Of a DNA stretch of 64,000 nucleotides, positions 25,383-33,591 are shown piece by piece (positions within the stretch are counted from its first letter, which is position 1; each line of letters begins with the position of its first letter). The stretch comes from Nocardioides alkalitolerans DSM 16699 (GTDB lineage: Bacteria > Actinomycetota > Actinomycetes > Propionibacteriales > Nocardioidaceae). Both the position numbers and the translations under genes were made by a program. Under the pieces are notes generated by a model, which did no database searches, had not been told where the DNA came from, and saw only the letters and a list, made by a program, of their open reading frames with translations. The DNA lies in NCBI RefSeq assembly GCF_000426525.1, contig NZ_AUFN01000011.1:310001-374000 (forward strand), read 5' to 3'.

Positions 25383-26684
25383 GTGACCACGACCCCGACC
25401 GCCGACACCCCCGTCCCGGGCACCTCCGGTACGCCGCGCGAGCCCGGCGAGCCCGGCGAGCCCGGTGAGGCACCGGTGGGCTTCGAGTCCGTGGCCGCGG
25501 TCAAGGAGCGGTTCACGGAGGCCGGCTACCTGCCCGACGACCGCCTGGCCACCACCGTGTTCCTCCAGACCCGGCTCGACAAGCCGGTGCTGCTGGAGGG
25601 GCCGGCCGGCGTCGGCAAGACCCAGCTCGCGCAGACCCTGGCCGAGGTCACGGGCCGCCGCCTGCTCCGCCTGCAGTGCTACGAGGGCCAGGACGAGACG
25701 AAGGCCCTCTACGAGTGGGACTACGGCAAGCAGCTGCTCTACACCCAGATCCTGCGCGAGAAGATCGGCCAGGTCGTCGCCGACACCACGACCATCAGCG
25801 AGGCCGTCGAGCGCATCGCGGCCCAGGACAGCGTGTTCTTCTCCGACCGCTTCCTCTCCCCGCGGCCCCTGCTCGAGGCGATCACGTCCCCCGAGCCGGT
25901 CGTGCTCCTCATCGACGAGGTCGACCGCGCCGACGAGGCGCTCGAGGCGGTGCTGCTCGAGCTGCTCTCGGAGTACCAGATCTCCATCCCCGAGATCGGC
26001 ACGATCACGGCGGTCCACGCGCCGTACGTGGTGCTGACCTCCAACAACACGCGTGACCTCTCCGCCGCCCTCAAGCGGCGCTGCCTCCACCTCTTCCTCG
26101 ACTACCCCGAGGCGCAGCGCGAGCTGGAGATCATCGCGTCGAAGGACACGGGGCTGTCCGCCGCTCTCTCGACCCGGCTCGTCGAGGTCGTGCGGCAGCT
26201 GCGCGAGCTCGACCTGCGCAAGGCACCGAGCATCTCGGAGACGATCGACTGGGCGCGCACCCTCGCCGTGCTCGGCGTCACCGAGCTGTCGTCGGAGGTG
26301 CTGGCCTCCACGATGAACGTGGTCGTGAAGTACGAGCGCGACCTCGCCCGGGCGCTCAAGGAGATCCCGCGCCTCGTCGACCCGAACGCGACGGTGCCCG
26401 ACAGCCTCCACACGGGCCACGGCCACGGCCACGGCCACGGGCACGGCCACGGCCCGGGCGCCGACCACCGCCACGACGGACCCGCCGACGACGGCCCGAG
26501 CGGCAAGGACGTGCGCGCCGCGAAGGACCAGCCGGGGCGCCACGACGAGAACTACTACGGCGCCCCCGGGTCCCCGGGCGGCGACAAGGGCGGCAAGGGC
26601 GGCAAGGGCTCGGCGCCGAGGTCCGTGCCCAGCGGCCAGGGCTCCCGCTCGTTCGCCGCCGGCGCCCGCAAGCGCCCGGTCTGA
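25383..26684 (+). CDS. MoxR-family AAA+ ATPase with His-rich tail
   Basis: 433 residues, GTG at 25383 with GAGGAG upstream. The AAA+ core (about 40-310) shows Walker A EGPAGVGKTQLAQTLAE, Walker B VLLIDEVDRADEAL, sensor 1 VVLTSNNTRDLS and the arginine-finger region ALKRRCLHLFLDYP. MoxR ATPases work with VWA proteins to insert metals or cofactors into enzymes, as in methanol dehydrogenase or CO dehydrogenase maturation. The tail after residue 340 holds (GH)6 and further histidines, then Gly/Lys-rich low complexity. The DNA for the His run is a GGCCAC hexamer repeat. The VWA partner gene follows 28 bp later. Confidence 0.9.
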   Translation: MTTTPTADTPVPGTSGTPREPGEPGEPGEAPVGFESVAAVKERFTEAGYLPDDRLATTVFLQTRLDKPVLLEGPAGVGKTQLAQTLAEVTGRRLLRLQCYEGQDETKALYEWDYGKQLLYTQILREKIGQVVADTTTISEAVERIAAQDSVFFSDRFLSPRPLLEAITSPEPVVLLIDEVDRADEALEAVLLELLSEYQISIPEIGTITAVHAPYVVLTSNNTRDLSAALKRRCLHLFLDYPEAQRELEIIASKDTGLSAALSTRLVEVVRQLRELDLRKAPSISETIDWARTLAVLGVTELSSEVLASTMNVVVKYERDLARALKEIPRLVDPNATVPDSLHTGHGHGHGHGHGHGPGADHRHDGPADDGPSGKDVRAAKDQPGRHDENYYGAPGSPGGDKGGKGGKGSAPRSVPSGQGSRSFAAGARKRPV

Positions 26685-26712
26685 GCCCGGTCGCGGCGAG
26701 AGGGGTACGACG

Positions 26713-28254
26713 ATGGAAGGCGCCCTGCACCGCTTCATCCGCCTGCTGCGCCTGCACGGGGTGCGGGTCAGCACCGCCGAGGCGATCGACGCCATGCACG
26801 CCGTCGGGGTCGAGGGGGTGCTGGCCGAGCGCGAGGTGCTCCGGTCGGCGCTCGCCGTCTGCCTGGTCAAGGACCGGCGCGACCTCGCGACGTACGAGCG
26901 GGTCTTCGACCGCTTCTTCGGGCTCCGCGCGGTGGTCGACGACGACGGCGACCACGGCCACGACCACACCCACGACGACCTCGTCGACGACGGCGTGCTC
27001 GACCAGTTCACGCTCTCCGACAGCCCGGGCGACCTGCCGCAGGACGGCCACAGCCACGACAAGCCGAAGGACATCAAGGAGTTCTTCAAGCCCGAGGACC
27101 TGGCGCAGCAGTACAACCTGCACCAGGAGGCCGACAAGATCGACATGGCCTCGATGACCGACGAGATCGTGCTGTCGAACGAGAAGCAGTCGAACATCGG
27201 CGAGGCCGCCCGCGTCCAGATCTCGACGTCGCGGATGCACAACCCCGGCAACCCCGGCGAGATCGCCAGTACCCCCGGCCTCCAGCTCGACACCGAGCTG
27301 ACGGTGGCGGAGGAGCTGACGCTGCTGTCGTGGCTCGAGGAGGCCGAGGCCTCCGACGAGCCCATGGACCCCGAGCACGCCGCCACCCTGGCCGCGCTGC
27401 GCGAGGCGCTCGCGCCCTTCCTGGAGGCGCTGCCCGAGCGCATCAAGCAGCACCTCGAGGAGCTGATGGCCCTCGACGTCGAGCTCGAGAGCCGCGAGAT
27501 CCAGGCCGCCCAGGCCGAGACGGTCGACGAGGAGGAGCGCGCCGCGCTGGAGGAGTCGCTGCGCCGGTTGCTGCGCTCGCTGCACGGGGCGCCGCGCTCC
27601 CGCCGCACGGCCTCGGCCCGCGGCGTGGTCGACGGGCGCCGCACGATGCGGTCGAACATGCGGTACGACGGGGTGCCCTTCCGACCGGTCGCCGTCAGCA
27701 AGGTCGAGGACCGCCCGCGGCTCATGGTGCTCTGCGACGTGTCGCTCTCCGTGCGCTCGACCGCCCGGTTCACGCTGCACCTGGTGCACGGACTGCAGTC
27801 GGTCGCCGCGTCGGTGCGCACCTTCGCGTTCGTCTCCGACCTCGTCGAGACCACCGACCTCTTCGCCGAGCACCGCACGGAGGAGGCGCTCTCGCTCGTG
27901 CTCGCCGGTCTGCCCGCCGGCGGCCTCCTCGACGTCGACGCGGACTCCGACTACGGGTCGATGTTCGACACCTTCCTCGACCAGTACGGCGGGGCCGTCA
28001 CGCGTCGTACGACGCTCGTGGTGCTCGGCGACGGCCGCAGCAACGGCCGGGACCCCGGGCTCTCCTCCTTCGAGGAGCTGGCGCGCCGCGCCCGCTCGAC
28101 GGTGTGGCTGACGCCCGAGCCCCGCTACTCGTGGGGCCTGGGCCGGTGCGACCTGCCGGCGTACGCCGAGCACTGCGACCGCGTCCAGGTGGTGCGCAAC
28201 CTGGCCCACCTCGAGAAGGCGACCGAGGACCTGCCGGCCGGGCGGTCGCGGTGA
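26713..28254 (+). CDS. VWA/CoxE-like protein with His-rich segment
   Basis: 513 residues, ATG at 26713. An N-terminal helical part (about 1-75, LHRFIRLLRLHGVRVSTAEA) is followed by a His/Asp-rich stretch (DDDGDHGHDHTHDDLVDDG, and DGHSHDKPKD), a helical middle, and a C-terminal von Willebrand A domain (from about residue 335) with the MIDAS motif LCDVSLSVRST and VVLGDGRSNGRDPG. The overall plan matches CoxE/YehP-type partners of MoxR ATPases. The His stretches in both partners suggest they bind the iron or zinc needed by the dehydrogenase two genes upstream; that link is inference. It overlaps the next start by four bases (GTGA). Confidence 0.88.
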   Translation: MEGALHRFIRLLRLHGVRVSTAEAIDAMHAVGVEGVLAEREVLRSALAVCLVKDRRDLATYERVFDRFFGLRAVVDDDGDHGHDHTHDDLVDDGVLDQFTLSDSPGDLPQDGHSHDKPKDIKEFFKPEDLAQQYNLHQEADKIDMASMTDEIVLSNEKQSNIGEAARVQISTSRMHNPGNPGEIASTPGLQLDTELTVAEELTLLSWLEEAEASDEPMDPEHAATLAALREALAPFLEALPERIKQHLEELMALDVELESREIQAAQAETVDEEERAALEESLRRLLRSLHGAPRSRRTASARGVVDGRRTMRSNMRYDGVPFRPVAVSKVEDRPRLMVLCDVSLSVRSTARFTLHLVHGLQSVAASVRTFAFVSDLVETTDLFAEHRTEEALSLVLAGLPAGGLLDVDADSDYGSMFDTFLDQYGGAVTRRTTLVVLGDGRSNGRDPGLSSFEELARRARSTVWLTPEPRYSWGLGRCDLPAYAEHCDRVQVVRNLAHLEKATEDLPAGRSR

Positions 28255-29210
28255 GCGTCGTGCCGCCGGCCCCGGTGCCGCCGGCCCCGGTCGCGACGGC
28301 CACGGACGCGACGGCCACCACCATCGACCCCCTCGCGCCGGCGCTGCCCGGCCTCTACCGCGACGCCGTCGTCGAGGTCCGCGCCGTCGGCGGGCACCGG
28401 TCCCGTCTCACCCTCGCCACGGTCCGCACGCCCCACTTCGACCTAACGTCGGTCGGCGACCGCGTGCGGGTGGAGCACGTGCTGGGCGCCGACGACGTCG
28501 ACGACGACCTGGCCGGGCTGGTGGCCGACGAGCTGTTCGGCCCCGGCTGGCTCCGGGGCGCCGACCTCTTCGAGCGCATCTTCACGGGCGTCGTCCGCTC
28601 CCTCGACCCCGATCCGCTGGCGGCCTGGGAGCGCTTCTACCGCCACACCCTCGAGCGGGTGGAGGCGGCGACGGTCACGGCCGACGGGCCGGTCGGCTCC
28701 GGTCACGGCACCATCGCCGAGTACGCCCCCGTCTACCGCCACGCGGAGGCCCTGCTCCCGCCCGGCTCCGTGCTCGAGATGGGCTGCTGCTTCGGGTTCC
28801 TCGCGCTCCGGCTGGCCGCCGCGGGGCGCGAGGTCACCGCCTCGGACGTCGCCCCCGGGACGGTCGGCCTGCTGGGGGCGATGGCGCCGCGCCTCGGCCT
28901 CGGGCTGACGACCGTGGTGGCCGACGCCGCCCACCACCCGGGCGCCGACGGCTCGGTCGACGCGGTGCTGGTGCTGCACCTGCTCGAGCACGTCGACGCC
29001 GACCACGGCGTCCGCATCATCGCCGAGGCGTGCCGGCTGGCGCGGCGCCGCGTGGTCGTCGCCGTACCCCTGGAGGACGTGGCCGAGGAGACCTGGGGCC
29101 ACGTGCGCACCGTCGACCTCGCCGACCTCGACGCCTGGGGCGCCGCGACCGGGCTGGCGTACGACGTGCACGAGCACCACGGCGGCTGGCTCGTGCTCGA
29201 CGTCAGATGA
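28251..29210 (+). CDS. mftM: Mycofactocin oligosaccharide methyltransferase MftM
   Basis: 319 residues, GTG at 28251 overlapping the VWA stop. A Pro/Ala/Thr-rich start leads to a segment typical of MftM (LATVRTPHFDLTSVGDRVRV, VADELFGPGWLRGADLFERI) and then a class I SAM-methyltransferase fold: motif I VLEMGCCFGFLALRL, VTASDVAPGTVGLL, and the post-motif VLVLHLLEHVDADHG, ending with VHEHHGGWLVLDV. MftM O-methylates the glucose chain that MftF builds on mycofactocin. This supports the view that the locus maintains glycosylated mycofactocin for the dehydrogenase. It converges with the response regulator gene, overlapping it by 8 bp. Confidence 0.82.
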   Translation: MSVVPPAPVPPAPVATATDATATTIDPLAPALPGLYRDAVVEVRAVGGHRSRLTLATVRTPHFDLTSVGDRVRVEHVLGADDVDDDLAGLVADELFGPGWLRGADLFERIFTGVVRSLDPDPLAAWERFYRHTLERVEAATVTADGPVGSGHGTIAEYAPVYRHAEALLPPGSVLEMGCCFGFLALRLAAAGREVTASDVAPGTVGLLGAMAPRLGLGLTTVVADAAHHPGADGSVDAVLVLHLLEHVDADHGVRIIAEACRLARRRVVVAVPLEDVAEETWGHVRTVDLADLDAWGAATGLAYDVHEHHGGWLVLDVR

Positions 29211-29907
29211 CGCCCAGCTTGCTGGCCTCGTAGACCGCCTCGGCCCGGCGCGAGACGCCGAGCTTGCGCAGGATGTTGCCCACGTGGAACTTCGCGGTGG
29301 TCTCGGAGATGAACAGGCGCTCGCCGATGCCCTTGTTGGAGTGGCCCCGTGCGAGCAGCCGCAGCACCTCCCGCTCGCGCTCGGTCAGCCGGCGCACGTC
29401 GGTGACCTCTGGGGCGTTGAGGCCCCGCACCATCGCGGCGGCGCTGCGGGCGTCGAACGCGCTGCCGCCGCGGCTCACGTCGCGGATGGCCCGGATCAGC
29501 CCGGAGGTGTCGACGTCCTTCACGACGTACCCCTTCGCGCCCACCCGGATCGCGCGCAGCACGAGCTGGTCGTCGAGGAACGTCGTGAGCACGAGCACGC
29601 CGAGGCCGGGGTGGGTCGCGACGAGGTCGGCGCACAGCTCGAGGCCCTCGGTGTCGGAGGAGGTCGAGAGCTTCAGGTCGAGCAGCACGATGTCGGGCCG
29701 CACCCGCCCCACGACGACGAGCGCCTCCGCCGCTGTCGAGGCCTCGGCGAGCACCCGCAGGTCGGGCTCGCGCTCGAGGATCGACCGCAGTCCCTGCCGG
29801 ACGATCGCGTGGTCGTCGACGAGCATGATGCCGACGGTGCCGGCCGTGCGGTCGACGGCCCGGTCGTCGGCGACGCCGGTGTCGCCGACGGGGATCGTGG
29901 TGGTCAT
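29203..29907 (-). CDS. LuxR/NarL-family response regulator (MadR-like)
   Basis: 234 residues. Receiver domain (about 25-145) with IMLVDDHAIVRQGL, phospho-Asp in DIVLLDLKLSTSSDTEG, LTTFLDDQ and YVVKDV lysine; then a LuxR HTH with LTEREREVLRLLARGHSNKG and TTAKFHVGNILRKLGV. All phosphorylation residues are present. Its start overlaps the sensor kinase stop by four bases (ATGA). With the kinase and the ErcA-like gene it resembles the MadSR and Erc-type systems that switch on alcohol oxidation; the nearby dehydrogenase operon is the expected target. The MadR name is from memory of the mycobacterial system and not tested. Confidence 0.88.
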   Translation of the reverse strand: MTTTIPVGDTGVADDRAVDRTAGTVGIMLVDDHAIVRQGLRSILEREPDLRVLAEASTAAEALVVVGRVRPDIVLLDLKLSTSSDTEGLELCADLVATHPGLGVLVLTTFLDDQLVLRAIRVGAKGYVVKDVDTSGLIRAIRDVSRGGSAFDARSAAAMVRGLNAPEVTDVRRLTEREREVLRLLARGHSNKGIGERLFISETTAKFHVGNILRKLGVSRRAEAVYEASKLGVI

Positions 29908-31298
29908 GGGGTGTCCTCTCGGGGTGGGGCGGTGACGAGGTCGCGGATGAGCGACGGGCGGCCCCGGTCGGTGATGGGCAGCGGCACCCGCAGCTCGACG
30001 CGCACGCCGCCGAGGCGGGCGCGCCGGAAGGCGAGGGTGCCGCCGAGCTCGAGCACGCGGGACTCGATGTTGGCGAGACCGCGGTGGCGTCCGTCGACGG
30101 CAGCCCCGCGCTCGAGGCGCAGCAGGCGCGCCAGCTCGACGGGGTCGCCCCCGCCGTCGTCGGCGACGGTCACCACCAGCTCGTGCGGCCGGTAGCGCAC
30201 GCGCACCACGGCCCGGGTGGCCCGGGCGTGGTTGGCGACGTTGAAGAGGGCCTCGCCGACGGCGCGGGCGAGGTCGTGGTCGGCGTCGGCGGGCAGCTCG
30301 GCCGCGTCGCCCTCGACCCGCACCTGCACCGCGAGGCCGGGCCGGTGGTGGTCGGCCAGCTCGTGGAGCAGCTCGGGCAGCGTCGCGACCGTGGCGCTGT
30401 GGGGGCGGTGCAGCGCGTAGATCGCGCGCCGCAGCTGGTCGACCGCCTCCGCGCTGAGGGCCTTCGCGGTCGCCAGGCGGGCGGCGATCGACGTGGCACC
30501 CAGGTCGCTCGCCTCACCGCGCGCCAGCTCGACCGCCATGCCCGCCGACAGCACGAACTGGGTCACGGAGTCGTGCAGCTCGCGCGCGATCCGGTGGCGC
30601 TCGGTGTCGACGAGCTCGCGCTGGTGGGCGACGACGAGCCGGCGCTCGACGTGCCGCAGCTCGGCCGTGCGGGCCTCGAGGTCGCGGCGCTGGGCCTGGG
30701 CTTCGTCGTACAGCCGCTGCGCGCGCCGGTGCAGGGCCAGGCCGGCGTGGTACTGCTCCGAGGTGTGCAGGGAGACGGCCGCGTGGTTGGCGAGGATCCG
30801 CAGCACGGACAGGTCGCCGGGCTCGGGGTCGGCGGGCAGCCCGTGCAGCCCCACGAGGCTGCCGATGTGGCGACCCTCGAGCGTCATCGGCACCCGCACC
30901 CACCGGCTCTCGTCCGACGACCGGGTGGCGTGCCCGGCGCGTACGGCGCCCAGCTCGCGCCGCACGAAGGCGGGCAGCGTCGCCTCGTCGTCGACGGGTG
31001 CTCCGTCCTGCGCCAGGGCGAGGAAGCGCGGGCGCGCCCCCGGGAGGTGGCCGTCGGAGAGCGCGAGCAGGGTCCACTCGGCCTCGAGGTGCGCCGACGC
31101 CGCCCGGACGACCTCCTCGAGCAGCCCGCGCGGACCCTCGACGGTGCGCACCAGCGCGCGCGAGATCGAGTCCATCGCGCGGACCGCGCGCTGCGTGCGC
31201 TCGTCGGAGCGCACGTAGGCGCGGTAGTAGGAGCCCTTGCCGGAGCGGACCCCCGTCAGGGCCTCCAGGTCGGGCCGCGCCGGGTGGTCGACGGTCAC
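29904..31298 (-). CDS. GAF-domain sensor histidine kinase (MadS-like)
   Basis: 464 residues, GTG at 31298 overlapping the ErcA-like stop by four bases. No membrane helices, so it is a cytoplasmic sensor. An N-terminal helical segment (GSYYRAYVRSDERTQRAVRA) precedes a GAF domain (about 60-195), a coiled coil (HRRAQRLYDEAQAQRRDLEA), HisKA_3 with RIARELHDSVTQFVLSAGMA, and HATPase_c with GEALFNVANHARAT, VVTVADDGGGD and HRGLANIESRVLELGG. It is the NarL-type kinase for the regulator downstream. Being soluble, it would read an internal signal such as an aldehyde, a redox state, or the ErcA-like protein itself. Confidence 0.9.
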   Translation of the reverse strand: MTVDHPARPDLEALTGVRSGKGSYYRAYVRSDERTQRAVRAMDSISRALVRTVEGPRGLLEEVVRAASAHLEAEWTLLALSDGHLPGARPRFLALAQDGAPVDDEATLPAFVRRELGAVRAGHATRSSDESRWVRVPMTLEGRHIGSLVGLHGLPADPEPGDLSVLRILANHAAVSLHTSEQYHAGLALHRRAQRLYDEAQAQRRDLEARTAELRHVERRLVVAHQRELVDTERHRIARELHDSVTQFVLSAGMAVELARGEASDLGATSIAARLATAKALSAEAVDQLRRAIYALHRPHSATVATLPELLHELADHHRPGLAVQVRVEGDAAELPADADHDLARAVGEALFNVANHARATRAVVRVRYRPHELVVTVADDGGGDPVELARLLRLERGAAVDGRHRGLANIESRVLELGGTLAFRRARLGGVRVELRVPLPITDRGRPSLIRDLVTAPPREDTP

Positions 31299-32512
31299 AG
31301 CGCCTCGCGGAAGAGGGTGACGATCTCCTCCTCGGAGGCGGTGCGCGGGTTGGTCGTGAGGCAGGCGTCGTCGAGGGTGGTCCGGGCGAGCTGGGGGATG
31401 TCGTCCTCGCTCACCCCGAGCGCCCGCAGGCCGCTCGGCACGCCGACGTCGTCCGCCAGCCGCCGGACGTGCTCGGCCAGCAGCTCGGCGGCCTTCTCGC
31501 CGTCGGCCCCGTCGACGTCGAGCCCGGCCGCCCCGGCGAGGTCGAGGAAGCGCGCCGGCGTGGCGCGGGCGTTGTAGCGGATGACGTGGGGGAGCAGCAC
31601 GCCGTTGACGACGCCGTGGGGCAGGTCGAGCAGGCCGCCCACCTGGTGGCTCATGGCGTGGGTGGCGCCGAGGATCGCGTTGGTGAAGGCGAGACCCGCC
31701 TCGAGGCTGGCCTGGGCCATCTTGGCGCGGGCGTGCTCGTCGCGGGGCGAGGTCATCGTGGTGCGCAGGTGGCGGCAGACGAGCCCCACGGCGTTGAGGG
31801 CGTGGCTGTCGGCGAGGGGGTTGTGGGCCAGCGAGACGAACGACTCGACCCCGTGCGTGAGCGCGTCGAGACCCGTCGCGGCGTTGAGGTCCTCGGGCAT
31901 CGTGACGAGCAGGCGCGGGTCGGTCACCGAGATGTCGGGCACGAGCGCGCGCCCCATGATCGTGATCTTCACGGAGCGCTCGGTGTCGGTCACGATGCAG
32001 AACTGGCTCACGTCGGCGCCCGTGCCGGAGGTGCTGGGGATCATCAGCATCGGCGGGATCGGGTGCGTCACCTGGTCGACCCCCGCGAAGTCGAGGATGT
32101 CGCCCGCGTTGCCGGAGAGGATCGCGACGCCCTTGGCGGCGTCCATCACCGAGCCGCCGCCGATGCCGATGATCACGTCGGCCTCGCTGGCGACGTACCG
32201 CTCGTAGGCGGCCCGCACCTCGTGGTCCTTCGGGTTCGGCGTGACCGCGCTCCAGATCACGGGGTGGAGCCGGGCGTCCCGCAGGTACGCCGTGAGCTCG
32301 TCGACCCAGCCGGCCTCGCAGATGCCGGGGTCGGTGACGACGAAGGGGCGCCGCGCGCCGAGCCGGGCGGCGGCGAAGCCCGCCTCGGCCAGCGAGCCGA
32401 AGCCGAAGACGATCTCGGGGGCGTGGAACTTGAGCAGCGGGGCCGGAGCGGCCTGGCGGTGGTCGTGCCCGTGGGCCTGCGCCCGGGAGGCCGGCGGCGC
32501 CATCAGCGTCAT
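31295..32512 (-). CDS. ercA: Iron-containing alcohol dehydrogenase-like regulatory protein ErcA
   Basis: 405 residues from the ATG at 32512; the frame stays open upstream but that part is not protein-like. After a short His-containing leader (AQAHGHDHRQ) the Fe-ADH fold begins, LKFHAPEIVFGFGSLAEAG, with IIGIGGGSVMDAAKGVAIL, STSGTGADVSQF, and metal ligands in LDALTHGVESF, ATHAMSHQVGG and DLPHGVVNG all intact. It reads like ErcA, an ADH homologue needed for regulating ethanol oxidation in pseudomonads, and it is co-transcribed with a kinase/regulator pair as there. It may sense the alcohol or aldehyde by binding or turning it over. A plain 1,3-propanediol-type dehydrogenase is the alternative. 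Confidence 0.78.
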   Translation of the reverse strand: MTLMAPPASRAQAHGHDHRQAAPAPLLKFHAPEIVFGFGSLAEAGFAAARLGARRPFVVTDPGICEAGWVDELTAYLRDARLHPVIWSAVTPNPKDHEVRAAYERYVASEADVIIGIGGGSVMDAAKGVAILSGNAGDILDFAGVDQVTHPIPPMLMIPSTSGTGADVSQFCIVTDTERSVKITIMGRALVPDISVTDPRLLVTMPEDLNAATGLDALTHGVESFVSLAHNPLADSHALNAVGLVCRHLRTTMTSPRDEHARAKMAQASLEAGLAFTNAILGATHAMSHQVGGLLDLPHGVVNGVLLPHVIRYNARATPARFLDLAGAAGLDVDGADGEKAAELLAEHVRRLADDVGVPSGLRALGVSEDDIPQLARTTLDDACLTTNPRTASEEEIVTLFREAL

Positions 32513-32611
32513 CGCGGGCCCCGTCGGGCGCAGCGGCGGGCGTGGGTGGTGCGAGGGGTACGGCGTTCGTTCACGGGCACTCCAGGGTCCGGCCTGCGGC
32601 CCTGCCCGTGG

Positions 32612-32650
32612 TGTGACCGGCATCACGTGCAGGGAGGGTGGCCCCACCCT
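32612..32650. promoter_or_regulatory. CRP-like site and a second palindrome upstream of ercA
   Basis: TGTGACCGGCATCACG at 32612-32627 matches the Crp/GlxR pattern TGTGA-N6-TCACA except for the last base. AGGGTGG-CC-CCACCCT at 32635-32650 is a separate 16-bp palindrome. Both are 100-140 bp upstream of the ercA start. Either could control the sensor operon, the first by carbon-source signals. The rest of the 216-bp gap shows nothing else. Confidence 0.4.
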
Positions 32651-32728
32651 GGCCCGCACGAGGTTGCGAGCACGTTGCCGGGGCCGCTGCGGTCCCGGCA
32701 CCGTGCTCGGCGGCGTGCTCCGCCGGTC

Positions 32729-33505
32729 TCAGTCCTGGTCGACCCGGTGCACCTTGTGCTGGGCGGCCTGGGCGCGGGGGCGGATGACGAGCTCGTCGAT
32801 GTTGACGTGGCTGGGGCGGGTGACCACCCAGGCGACGGCGTCCGCGACGTCGTCGGCGACGAGGGGGTCGGGCACCCCGGCGTACACCTTGTCGGCCGCG
32901 TCCTGGTCGCCCCCGAAGCGCACGAGGGAGAACTCGGGGGTGTGCACCATGCCGGGCGCGATCTCGGTGATCCGGATCGGCTCGCCCACGAGCTCGAGGC
33001 GCAGGGTCTGGGTGACGACCTTCGTGCCGTGCTTCGCGGCGACGTAGCCGGCGCCGCCCTCGTAGGCCACGCGGCCGGCGGTCGAGCCGATGTTCACGAC
33101 CACGCCGTCGCCGCTGGCGCGCAGCGCGGGCAGCACGGCCTGGGTCACCTGCAGGAGGCCGACGACGTTGACCTCGTACATCGAGCGCCACTGCTCGGCG
33201 TCGGCCCGCTCGACCGGGTCGGAGCCGAAGGCGCCGCCGGCGTTGTTGACGAGCACGTGCACGACGGGGCCGGCGGCCGCGGCGAGGGCGGCGACCTGTG
33301 CGGCGTCGGTCACGTCGCACGCGACGGCGGTGCCGCCGATCTCCGCGGCGAGGGCCTCCACGCGCTCGGCCCGGCGGGCGGCGCAGACCACGTGGAAGCC
33401 GGCGCCGGCGAGCGCGCGGGCGGTCGCCTCGCCGATGCCGCTGCTGGCGCCGGTCACGACGGCGGTACGGCGGGCGGGGGCGGCGGTGGGCTCGGTGGAG
33501 GTCAT
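32729..33505 (-). CDS. Short-chain dehydrogenase/reductase (YdfG-like)
   Basis: 258 residues from the ATG at 33505. Classical SDR: cofactor motif [20 protein letters not shown], catalytic Ser in [23 protein letters not shown] for Tyr-x-x-x-Lys, and PGMVHTPEF. The arginines after the first strand ([12 protein letters not shown]) suggest NADP(H). It resembles YdfG-type enzymes acting on 3-hydroxy acids or serine, but the substrate cannot be told. The end has an extra Gln/His-rich tail, [14 protein letters not shown]. It diverges from mshA over an 86-bp gap and does not look part of the alcohol locus. Confidence 0.9.
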   Translation of the reverse strand: MTSTEPTAAPARRTAVVTGASSGIGEATARALAGAGFHVVCAARRAERVEALAAEIGGTAVACDVTDAAQVAALAAAAGPVVHVLVNNAGGAFGSDPVERADAEQWRSMYEVNVVGLLQVTQAVLPALRASGDGVVVNIGSTAGRVAYEGGAGYVAAKHGTKVVTQTLRLELVGEPIRITEIAPGMVHTPEFSLVRFGGDQDAADKVYAGVPDPLVADDVADAVAWVVTRPSHVNIDELVIRPRAQAAQHKVHRVDQD

Positions 33506-33591
33506 GCCTCGATTCTGACCGACTTGGCCCGACGGTGGAGAATGGGGCCCGGTCCGCACACCACGGGCCCCGGGCGTCTGGAGGAGGCAGC

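Noticed and set aside
25308-27878. Long minus-strand open frame of about 850 codons opposite moxR and vwa
   Set aside because: Ser/Arg-rich composition and no recognisable motif; the plus-strand genes have complete motifs and ribosome sites.
31295-32701. A start for the ErcA-like gene about 60 codons further upstream
   Set aside because: The extra part is Arg/Pro/Gly-rich and unlike the family; the ATG at 32512 leads directly into it.
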